From positions 186,001 through 250,000 of the forward strand of contig NZ_JAQIVH010000056.1 in assembly GCF_028746185.1 (NCBI RefSeq): DNA of 64,000 nt, written 5' to 3'. Shown here one piece after another: positions 35,060 to 44,300 of the stretch. Origin of the DNA: Paenibacillus_E qinlingensis (GTDB lineage: Bacteria; Bacillota; Bacilli; Paenibacillales; NBRC-103111). Position 1 is the first letter of the stretch. Each line of letters starts with the position of its first letter. Made by a program: the position numbers and the translations under genes. The notes below the pieces were generated by a model that was given only the letters and a program-made list of their open reading frames with translations, searched no databases and was not told where the DNA came from.

Positions 35060-35173
35060 GTAAGATGCATAAATTATGATATTTTTATAATTAGAGTCGT
35101 AAACCGATTATATCATCGCCTTTATTTATATGCAATATGAAAGAACCTGATTAAGCATCAGGTTCTTTTTTTT
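35060..35173 (+). ncRNA. Candidate small RNA or attenuated leader
   Basis: A stretch of about 115 nt lies between a strong promoter and a perfect intrinsic terminator: 11-bp stem AAGAACCTGAT / ATCAGGTTCTT at 35141-35167, then eight T. It does not resemble any riboswitch I know and has no good open frame with a ribosome site. Part can pair with itself (TGATAT with ATATCA). It is either an independent small RNA or the attenuated leader of the L,D-transpeptidase gene that follows, with antitermination unproven. Confidence 0.5.
35141..35173 (+). terminator. Intrinsic terminator of the candidate small RNA
   Basis: Perfect 11-bp stem, five-base loop TAAGC and T8. On the other strand no T run follows, so it acts on the plus strand only. 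Confidence 0.9.
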
Positions 35174-35237
35174 GATTCCCTACTACATCACTTCCGTAAC
35201 TAGGCATGCATAGAATATTGCTTAGGAGGCGAAATGA

Positions 35238-35576
35238 ATGCCAAACTATCGAATTATCGTCGATTTATCCGACCGTAATTTGTATCTGCTTGATGGGAAT
35301 ACCGTTACTCGGCAATTTCCGGTTGGAATCGGCAAAATGGTTACGAAAACCCCTAAAGGCGAATATACAATCATAAATAAACAAGCTAACCCCGGAGGCC
35401 CATTCGGCGCCTTCTGGCTTGGGCTCTCTAAACCACATTATGGCATCCACGGAACTAATGATCCTTCTTCAATCGGAAGGGAAGTTAGTCACGGTTGTAT
35501 TCGAATGTATAACGAAGATGTACTGCAGCTCGCGCAGCTCGTTCCCATTCATACGCGGGTTACGATACGGCGATAA
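35238..35576 (+). CDS. Minimal L,D-transpeptidase (YkuD domain)
   Basis: Peptidoglycan-modifying enzyme that forms 3-3 cross-links or attaches proteins, via a catalytic Cys. The whole protein is one YkuD domain of 112 residues: RIIVDLSDRNLYLLDG at the start, then YGIHGT and the active-site SHGCIRM with Cys near residue 97. It has no signal peptide, no LysM domain and no membrane helix, unlike most relatives (150-300 residues), so it is either cytoplasmic, spore-associated or exported by other means. TTAGGAGG stands eight bases before the ATG. A terminator-bearing leader precedes it. Following gene is convergent. Confidence 0.88.
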   Translation: MPNYRIIVDLSDRNLYLLDGNTVTRQFPVGIGKMVTKTPKGEYTIINKQANPGGPFGAFWLGLSKPHYGIHGTNDPSSIGREVSHGCIRMYNEDVLQLAQLVPIHTRVTIRR

Positions 35577-35632
35577 TCCCAATAGTACTCCTCATCTTCT
35601 TCCCCACCCCATTATGCGAATACGGTAAGCCC

Positions 35633-36883
35633 TTATGGTTCAACCACGGACCCTACAAAAAGCCATAGGCCAGTCTGACGGTCTTCAATCGCGAAGAAAA
35701 ACGGCCGATTTATCGTCATCTGGAACGGTTCGTCGATTGGTGCGGAAGCACCTGCCATTTGTACGGAAGTGATTGCAGCTGCCTCTGTTCCTTTTTCATT
35801 AACCTCGATGAATGTTTTGTGTGTTACCGAACTGATGAAAAGGTTGGGTGGAACAGGTGCTATACCAGAAAAATCTGCATGGTCTGCATCAAAGGGCAAT
35901 GTCATGCCCATCGCCTTGAGCGGTTCGTTTAACATATCGCTGTATTCAATCTTAAACCGGGGAAGCTTAATTTCACCCCGACTCGAGTGAAACGACTTGT
36001 TCCAATAATCGGGATCTGCCCAAAGCTTGTCGTGAAGAGCACCAAGTGAAGAAGATTCCCCTGGAAGTATGACAAGCATATCCATTTGTCCCTCTCCGTA
36101 CGGCAATCGAATGGCTTGAAATCCCCCTTCTTGCAAATATTCGTAAGAACCTGTCTGCGCCATCATCTTCACTTGCTTGGTGGAACCATCTTGCAGTTTG
36201 AAGCTCTCTTCTTTCGTTCCTGAAAGTTGGAATTCCTTTTTCCAGCCGCCATTGAAGTAGATCGCATTCATCAGGATCAATACTTCATTGGGATTGATGG
36301 ATTCGAGCATCTTAGAAATTTTCCCGTTGGTATTCTTGTTTACCCACTCGTTGATTGTGTCAGGAGCTTTGGGACTGTTGAAGTCGAGCTCCGTTACTTT
36401 GGCGTCGTAAAACGACTCATTAGTTCTCATGAATTCTTTGCGAATTGAAGTTCCTTTTCGTGACCAAAGCGAGTTGGCAATCTGAACTTTGACGCCGCTG
36501 CCAGGCTGCTGCAGCAGATAGCTAAGCGTTTCATTGCCTTGATTGATTTCATCCAGGGACATGCCCTGCCATCCCAACGTTTTGGCCATGGATGCTTGCG
36601 TTTCCCCCCTACTTCCGTTGTAAGTCATGGCGAACGCCAAAGAAACACTTGTTGGTGAAATGACTATGTTTTTCTTTTTATCCTGTTCTGACTTAACGAG
36701 TTGCCGATGAAGCTGCATGCCGAAACTATTGTTTGCTAGGATGATACGTTCATCCATTTTGGCAGCCGCATCTTGACGTTTTTCTAATGGAATTGAAGTT
36801 CCACTAGGCTTTGAACAGGCAGTAGCAATCAGTACAAACACCAGACTAATCGAGATAAGTTTACTTTTCCTGAAAATTATCAT
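35633..36883 (-). CDS. Lipoprotein serpin, protease inhibitor
   Basis: Surface-anchored serine-protease inhibitor of 416 residues with a lipobox near IATAC and a Ser/Pro-rich linker. The serpin fold is complete: NIVISPTSVSLAFAMTYNG (helix B), IYFNGGWKKEF and the C-terminal FQMTINRPFFFAIEDRQTG. The hinge of the reactive centre loop is EKGTEAAAI, the small residues needed for loop insertion, so it should be inhibitory. Counting from it, P1-P1' is Ala-Ser in QMAGASAP, which predicts inhibition of elastase- or subtilisin-like enzymes. The ribosome site is weak (GGGGGC). Bacterial serpins are uncommon. It may protect the cell surface from proteases of its habitat. Confidence 0.88.
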   Translation of the reverse strand: MIIFRKSKLISISLVFVLIATACSKPSGTSIPLEKRQDAAAKMDERIILANNSFGMQLHRQLVKSEQDKKKNIVISPTSVSLAFAMTYNGSRGETQASMAKTLGWQGMSLDEINQGNETLSYLLQQPGSGVKVQIANSLWSRKGTSIRKEFMRTNESFYDAKVTELDFNSPKAPDTINEWVNKNTNGKISKMLESINPNEVLILMNAIYFNGGWKKEFQLSGTKEESFKLQDGSTKQVKMMAQTGSYEYLQEGGFQAIRLPYGEGQMDMLVILPGESSSLGALHDKLWADPDYWNKSFHSSRGEIKLPRFKIEYSDMLNEPLKAMGMTLPFDADHADFSGIAPVPPNLFISSVTHKTFIEVNEKGTEAAAITSVQMAGASAPIDEPFQMTINRPFFFAIEDRQTGLWLFVGSVVEP

Positions 36884-37050
36884 TCTTCTAAGGCCCCCTA
36901 TCAGTCACATGCTTATTAGACGAGGAATCTTTACATAATGTTCCAAATAACAAATTTATAGATTCTTCTAGAATAATTTAAGGTTTGCCCTTCCAATTTT
37001 CTTATAATGAAAAGTATATCGATTCGTCAACCTAAGAGGAGGATGCAAGT

Positions 37051-37752
37051 ATGCAGGGTCAGCAAGTAAATTTCGATTTGGCGCTTGTCCAATCGTATGC
37101 GCCACAGCTGTTATTTGATCGCTTAGAGCCATTTTATCCAGTTCGTGTTGGGGTCACGATTTTCGATCAAGACGGTCCATCCCCTTCCTTTCGTCGCGTA
37201 ATCAGTTTCGAGTCGGATACCAGAATTGAAAAAGTCATTGAATATGCTATCTACTGGGATTATGATATCGAACATTTGTACGAGCTGGAACATGTATGGA
37301 TTTATGTTGGGTATGACGGAAGTGTTATTAATTGTGAGTGCAGCTTCCATGGTAAATATTTTAAAGGTCTACTTAAGGATCGAAGCAATTTATCTGAAAA
37401 TAATCCAACTCAAGTAGTACTGTACTCTCAGCCAGGAAAGCACGCTTTTTCCCCACTTCTCACTATGCTTGAACTCGTCCCGAATTTGAATACGTGTACG
37501 TATGAGACAGCGGGCAGCGCAGGTTTGCTAGTCCCGGACATGCTACGAGATCACATGATGACGGATAAGGAAACGGATCAATTAGTGGAACGCTATCTAC
37601 AGACATTGCGGTTTCGGCCTACGATGGAATTTATTGAATTTACATGGGATGAATCGGTTTTCGTACCGTGGTCTGAGCTTCTACAGGAGATTCCAAAGCG
37701 TGTTAACCAAGAGTTAACTGTAATAAGAAAATATTTCGGCAACCACGATTAG
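37051..37752 (+). CDS. Uncharacterised 233-residue cytoplasmic protein
   Basis: No signal peptide or membrane helix. An aromatic-rich segment YAIYWDYDIEHLYELEHVWIYVGYDG, with a later SFHGKYF and SQPGKHAF, is weakly reminiscent of Vps62/DUF946-like proteins, where Glu/His-rich turns of this type recur. I cannot assign a family. AGAGGAGGATG precedes the ATG by seven bases, and a TATAAT lies about 45 bases before the start, but with no matching -35. It stands alone between a serpin gene and the large secreted-protein gene, ending in a strong hairpin. The name is left blank. Confidence 0.6.
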   Translation: MQGQQVNFDLALVQSYAPQLLFDRLEPFYPVRVGVTIFDQDGPSPSFRRVISFESDTRIEKVIEYAIYWDYDIEHLYELEHVWIYVGYDGSVINCECSFHGKYFKGLLKDRSNLSENNPTQVVLYSQPGKHAFSPLLTMLELVPNLNTCTYETAGSAGLLVPDMLRDHMMTDKETDQLVERYLQTLRFRPTMEFIEFTWDESVFVPWSELLQEIPKRVNQELTVIRKYFGNHD

Positions 37753-37778
37753 TGGAACTGCTTTAGCCACGAGTTCAA

Positions 37779-37816
37779 GGCCAGGGAAGATTTGCTTCCC
37801 TGGCCTCCTTTCATTT
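37779..37816. terminator. Hairpin terminator between convergent genes
   Basis: Perfect 11-bp GC-rich stem GGCCAGGGAAG / CTTCCCTGGCC with a five-base loop and a T-rich tail on the plus side. It probably also ends the minus-strand transcript arriving from the right. Confidence 0.75.
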
Positions 37817-37830
37817 AGAAGAGCGACTGA

Positions 37831-40800
37831 TTACTTATCGTATTTGTACAAGTTAGTTTCGTACTTAACATAATATAGATCACCACTCGCATCCGCTGTT
37901 AGCAATGACACACCCGTAGAGACCAACATAACGGCATCTTTAGTGGCCGAACTGGCGTCAACGGCATACAATTTGCCACCGATACTCACGTATACATTCC
38001 CATCAGTGCCGACAACCATCTTCCCACCTTGCCAAGACACATTGCCACTTGAAGCGAATTTATTTGCATAGATCGTTGTATGGGCAGCATCAGGATTGTT
38101 CGGATCAAAAATAAATAAATCGGCCGTCAGATTACGCGATGGATCCGTGGATGAGTTCCCTTCCGCGACCCCCCCAAATGTTGCCGTCCGGACCGACGAT
38201 GAGATCAGAAATAACTTTCCTTCCTGAGACTGGAACATACTGAGGAACCGGAAGTGTATTCGAGCTGGTCGTTTGCCAAGTGAACACTTTGCCTTCCGTT
38301 ACACTAGGATTTGCTGTACTCCCAATCCCCCCATACACGGATGAGCCTCCATAAACTTTATTATTCTTGTATGCTAGGGATATGATGCTTTGATCTTCAA
38401 CGATGTCGGGCACAGTCGTAATTCTTGTGGACGTCGCCAAGTCATACACAGTGAAGGAGCCGCTTAGTTTACCAGAGCTCGCGACTGAACCGACATACAA
38501 CCGATTCAATGCAGAATCGGCCAACATGCCAAAGGGGCGATCCTGGAAGTTAGGTGAAGCAGCGATATCTTGAAAAAGTAGTGACGGATTCGTAGTATCG
38601 TTCCACGAGGAATTCGTGTCATATTTTTTTATCCATGCACCAGGGTAGATGCCTAGATATAAATTAGTACCAATCGTGGTCATGTTCTCGGCCTGCCCCG
38701 CTCCTCTATTCCGCGTTAGCAAACCGGTATCCGGATGGTAGACGCTTAATCCTCCACGTAGATAACCGCTTGTATAAATGTGATCACCAGGACCCTTTAC
38801 GAGTGAGCGGATCTTCGTTGGAGAATCCGGAATTGTGAATGAAGTCGAAACGTCAATTGTTGGGGTAGCTGCAAGTTTGTATTTCAGAATTTTACCCGAG
38901 GAAAGTGGGGCGTACAGATACGTATTGCCTGCGTCTGTTAAAAAGGTGTAACCAGCTGCTTTACCTCCTACGTCACCAAGGTCCGTTTGTGTCTTCGCAG
39001 AAATATCGTAGACATATAGATGAGTTCCTTTGGTGTAGTACACCTTATCATCGGTAGGATGCTTCTTTGATACGCCGATTGAATCTACATTGCCAAGTGA
39101 GGCATCGACGACGCCTGTAGCCGGATTGATGACGATCAGTGGCTCACTTGACAATTTGGCGAACAACTTCGAATCTATACCATTCGTAATGTAATCGAGT
39201 CCTAGGACATAGGTACTTCCATAGCCGCTGGGAGATATGGTGGATTGTAAGCCTGTTGTAGGATCAAAGCGAATAATAGTCGCATTAGAAGTTGGTCCCA
39301 TCCCCATAAATACTTCCGTATCACTCGCATAAGTGATTGATCTAACATGCGCCAAACCGTCGACAATCGCGAGATTGCTGTTTAAAACAGTAACTCCACT
39401 CGTCGGATTGAAACGGAATGCTTTGCCGTCAGTGGCTGTGCCACCGTAAATATTCCCGCTGCTTCCCGCCGTCACATCCCAAATGACATTCATACCCGAG
39501 TCCAATGTTGTTTTCACCAATGAACTACCTGTAATGAATTTGGTTCCTCCGGACATGCTGACCGTTCCTGGCACATAGCGATAAAGTGCTCTCTTGTTAG
39601 CCGTTCCTAAATAAACAGATTGATCTGATGCGACCGTCATGCCCCAGACGGCTTCTATTTGGTCAAGATTCTGGTCATCCACAATTTCACCAGTTCGAGC
39701 ATCGAAAACCACAAATTTGGATGGATAGCCGCTGGAGCCGACGTACATGAGATCATAGCTGCCGCTTGCATCCTTCCCAAATACCGCTCCGTCAAGCGGA
39801 TTGTTCACAATCTGTGTGCCCAGGTTGTATTCAATCGGAGTATCTAGCGTAACATCGTCAACATAGGCAACCGTTGTTGCCGTAGTCTTCGTCGTGAAAT
39901 AGACAGACACGGTTTTGGCTCCTGTAACGTTTGGTGTAGTCGCCGAAATCGTGAGCGGAGTCCATTGGGACGCAGAACCACTGAATTCATTTTCGACCTC
40001 TTTTATTACCGTGCCCGCAGCATTCTTGAAAAGAAGGTGCATGCTTACACCAGTATCCCCGCTCGATACGTATACTTTCGCTGCTGCGGATACTCTTGCG
40101 CCTGAAACTACGGGAACACCTCTGCTTTCGGCGTAACTTGCTGCCACCGAACTTGCATCATCCAGCTTGAGACTAGATGCTCCTCCCGTTTTTAACGTCG
40201 TCGAAATCGCCGCTCCAGATACCGTCCAAGCATCGCTTAATGGCGTTGTTTCAAAGCCCGAATTTTTCACCGTCTTTCCAATCGATACATCGTCGATATA
40301 CGCCGTTGTAATGCTGCCCAATCCACTATAGATCATTACAGCCACTTCTGTTGCGCCGGGTGGTGCTTCTGCGGTAATCGAGCGTTTGTTCCACTGGTTT
40401 ACCGTAGGCGAAACATTTGCGGGAATCGCACGAAATTCTGTGGTGCCGGTGTAAAAGATCAAATACACATCGATCGAGCCTTGCTCAATATAAGCGTAGG
40501 CAGTTGCGGTATACGCCACTTGCTCCGTCGACGAAATACTGATTTTATCGCTCACGCGAGCAAGCGAGCTTGAAGAACTGGCATCGACCATTTTCATACT
40601 TTTTAATCCCGTGTAAGCCCTTACATCCAAAACGGTTGCCGTAGCTGTACCAAATGTTGGATGCGTGTTCCAATTTGGAATACCAGTACCTGCCTCTTCG
40701 AACGAAGCATTAGGGAGAGTCATTGTAATGCCAGCTGCATGTGCTTCTCGGTTACCAAACATACATCCAATTATCACAACGCTAACAACCGTACAGATAA

Positions 40801-40837
40801 ATCGAACCCACAATCGGTGATACTTCCCTAGACTCAT
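37831..40837 (-). pseudogene. Secreted jelly-roll/beta-propeller protein, frameshifted in a G7 tract
   Basis: Intact length would be about 1002 residues. A signal peptide ending near AHAAG is followed by two jelly-roll domains with the CBM-like ITTAYIDDVSIG and TVAYVDDVTLD ends (about 35-330), then a beta-propeller. The reading frame breaks at seven C (minus G7, 38169-38175): upstream it reads GPDGNIWGG, then goes off; downstream in the next frame VAEGNSS continues the propeller to 37831. The plus-strand paralogue reads GPDGLLWGIAWG here, so one G too many is indicated, and the 3007-nt span is 3n+1. Start is ATG 40837 with GAGGAG eight bases upstream. It may be a sequencing error, a real mutation or a phase-variable tract. 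Confidence 0.75.
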
Positions 40838-41138
40838 TCTTACCACTCCTCACATCAAGTTTAGTTGCGGTTTTTCGTGAGACTTAATCGGGATTTCATC
40901 AAACTCACCTCCTTTCCCCGAGAATACAAAGAATCGTCCTACTGATTCGAAAGTCATGACCAGTAAGGACGATTTATGAATACATAAAGGTGTGGGTTTT
41001 CAACATACACTTGGATTCATTATAGAAGCTTCACAATGTCATTACTAGCATACGCATTCAAGAAATAGTGTCTCTTTTCAAGAAATTTTACGTAATAATT
41101 GGTACTTATTCCCTATTTATGACGTTATTTTTTTCGTG
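40838..41138. promoter_or_regulatory. Control region between the divergent secreted-protein genes, leftward part
   Basis: For the leftward gene a perfect TATAAT lies at 41024-41019 without a good -35 box. Its leader of about 175 nt contains a hairpin (40932-40944 with 40961-40974, 13 bp with one bulged A) and the short leader peptide. Nothing else coding is seen. Confidence 0.5.
40861..40899 (-). CDS. Possible 12-residue leader peptide
   Basis: ATG preceded by a consensus AAAGGAGGTG ribosome site six to seven bases upstream, encoding MKSRLSLTKNRN and a stop, 23 bases before the start of the secreted-protein gene. The basic peptide and very strong ribosome site suggest translation that could affect the downstream gene. 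Too short to judge from sequence alone. Confidence 0.4.
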   Translation of the reverse strand: MKSRLSLTKNRN

Positions 41139-41167
41139 TTGACAGCCGAATTTGATTCGCATAACAT
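41139..41167 (+). promoter_or_regulatory. Promoter of the large secreted-protein gene
   Basis: Consensus TTGACA and TAACAT with a 17-base spacer, predicting a leader of about 175 nt. The leader holds the perfect repeat GATCAG-N6-CTGATC near 41226-41243 and further potential pairs, but no riboswitch I recognise. Confidence 0.65.
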
Positions 41168-41348
41168 TTACATTGTGAACCAGATATATACCAATAAATC
41201 AGTGTCTCTTGAAATAGAAAGGAGTTGATCAGCGCGTACTGATCTTTCTAAATGCCTACGATGTAAGCGGTCACAAAGCAAGCATAGTGCATCAGCAAGA
41301 ATGACATCAACCTGTCTATGGGCAGAAAATTGAAAGAAGGTGATGTTG

Positions 41349-44300
41349 ATGGATACGTACAAAAGCAAAATATTCAGATGGCAGCATGGAATAGTTGGAC
41401 TCATCGCTATACTTTTCTTAGCTTTCCTTCTTCCTTCTCAAACACGGGCAGCAAGTCCGATAGAGATGATTCCGGTGCCAAACAGCGGATTCGAACAAAA
41501 TTTGATAGCAGGAAAAATTCCTAGTTGGAGCGCTTTCGGTGTAGCCTCAAGTCTTTCCTTGTCGGACACGACTGTGTTTGCGGGTTCCAGAAGTCTGAAG
41601 ATGAGCAAACCCAGTACCGGTGGACTCGGTGCCGAAAGCACGAAGCTAGCTGTCACGGCTGGCCAATCCTATGAAGCGAATATCAAGCTGTATCTGGAAA
41701 ATTATAGCGGTGGTACACCTGGTCTATGGATACGCTGGTATAATGCAGCAGGTCAATTTATGAACAAACAGGCAACGTTTTACCTTACCAATCCTGCCTT
41801 AAACACTTGGCTAGATGTTCGTGTATCTGGGACCGCACCGGACGGGGCCGCTTATGCAACGATCTTCCCATATGCTGCTTCCAGTGTCCTTATGACAGCT
41901 TATGTGGATGAAGTGCAATTCTATCGAATCGATCCAAATGAAGTCAGCGTGAATAACCCAGGCTTCGAAGAAGCAGCTTCAGGTGCTCTCATTCCTGGTT
42001 GGGAATTATATCCAGGTACACCAACTAGTGCTGTCTCCATCACCAGTGCTCAGAAGAAAAGCGGCATCTCTAGTTTACGTCTGGATGATACTTTCGTAGA
42101 TAAACCTGTCGGACTTAGTACCCAAGCCATCGGGATTCATCCGAATGGCAGATATGAAGCCAAAGCGAGTGTTTACTTAGTGTCGGGGGGAGCCGTCAAC
42201 CTGTACATTAAATTTTACGATGGAGCGGACAAAGAAGTCGGCACGACATCCCGTTCCTTTAGTACTCCGCTAAATACTTGGAGCGATGTGCTCAAAGTAG
42301 AAGGCATTGCCCCTGAATCAGCAGTCAAAGCAAAGGTGTTATTGTATTCAGGCGTTGGAACTTTAAGCAATGTGTATTGGGACGATATCTCATTTACCTA
42401 TAAAGGTGAAGCACTCGTGATGCCATTTGCTTTCGAGAATGCGATTAATCTCGGCAAAGCAACGCTGACAACCACAACGCTTGGTGGCGCGATCGGGAAT
42501 GGTGAGTTGTATTTCGTTACCAATGGCAATCCAGGAACGTTCTATGCCATTGATGCTGCGACCGGTGAAATCAACTCCCAAATCTCAGTCCCTGGGACAA
42601 CGGAAACATGGGCTGTGACAGTCGGAGCCGACAACAATGTCTACTTTGCTGCAACAGCCAACCGCAACTTTTGGAAATTTGATACTCGGCCTGGATATCG
42701 GAACATCACATTAATCGGTAGTAACCCTGTTGACAATTTTGTATGGGATCTGGATGCTAGTACAGACGGTATCATCTATGGCTCAACCAGCCCTAATGCC
42801 AAAGTGTTTGCATACGATACGAATACACAGAAATTTACGGATCTTGGCCGTATGTATGACACGGAGCAGTATGCCCGGGGTGCTGGCGTGACGGACCAAT
42901 ACTTATATGTCGGTATCGGCTCCAAGAAACATCTAATCCGAATGGATCGAAGTACAGGCGTCAAAACAGAAATCACAATGCCATTCACGGGTATGGACGA
43001 TTTTGTTCATAACATAACCCCTTATAACGGACTGCTTTATGTCACACACGGTACTTCATTAGTTGTTGTTAACGAGCAAACGCAAAGCGTCTTAAAAAGC
43101 GTACCTTTCGACTCGCCTGAAGCATATGACGGCAAAATTTCACCTCCGTCCCCTTATAATGCGAATCTGCTTTATTACCGCAACAAAGTTTCAAACAACC
43201 TATGGTCCTATCAAGTATCGACGAATACCGTTCAACAAGTAACACTGCCTAATACATTGCCTGAGAAAGGAACAAAGGCTTTCGGCTGGGTGACACTTTC
43301 AAGTGGTGAGCAGGCATTAGCCACCCTTTACGAGGACGGCAAATATACCCTTTATAACCCTAACGACAACTCGATTCAATTGATCCAAGTTCCCTTAGCC
43401 AGGGAAGGCGTCAATATTCAAAGTATGGCAGCAGGTCCTGACAAGAAGCTTTATCTTGGAGGCTTTATTGATGGTTTGAGCGTGTTTAATCAAGAAACAC
43501 AATCCTATGACTTGCAGGTCTCTTCCCCATATTCACCACATCAAGTGGAAGAAATCGGCTTTCTGAATGGCAAAACTTATTTCGGTGCTTACGGTGGTGC
43601 AAGAATTTATGCCTATGATGCCACCCAACCCTATCAATACGGAAGCACACCCACATCTAATCCTAAACTTGTTTACACGATTCCGAATATTCAAGATCGG
43701 CCTTATGCCTTCACCTCTGGCGACAACCGGCTATTTATCGGAACCGTACCTGGTTATGGCAATTTAGGCGGCAGTCTAACGATCTACAACGAGACAACAG
43801 GATCGTGGCAATCCACTCGTAATGTGGTAACCGATCAATCCATCATCTCGCTTGCTTATAAGAATGGCATTCTCTTTGGCGGAACATCCATAGAAGGCGG
43901 TCTCGGTTCCATACCAACCACCTCACATGCTAAATTATTTAAATGGGATGTCAATACGAACACCAAATTGAACGAATTTGAACCCACAATACCAGGTTTG
44001 TCTTCTCCTCGCTTGTTTGGTGGCTTATCTTTTGGACCTGACGGGCTGTTATGGGGAATTGCTTGGGGAACTGGTGTGGACGGCACCAACATTTATGCGA
44101 TATATGCATTGAACCCGAGCACCCTTGAGGTTGTAAAAAGCCAACTGATGTTCTCAAACGCTAACGGTGGTAGCACATGGAGAGGCTTCTATTTACGCTG
44201 GGGGCAAGACGGCTTACTCTATACAACTATCGCAAGGAATATAACAGTCTTCGATCCTAACACATTGAACTATCGTACCCTTTCCGATACTCAAACGAAT

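Noticed and set aside
36958..36982. TTCTTCTAGAATAA palindrome upstream of the 233-residue gene
   Set aside because: Short and AT-rich with no second copy near a promoter; a related string near 11636 shows it can arise by chance.
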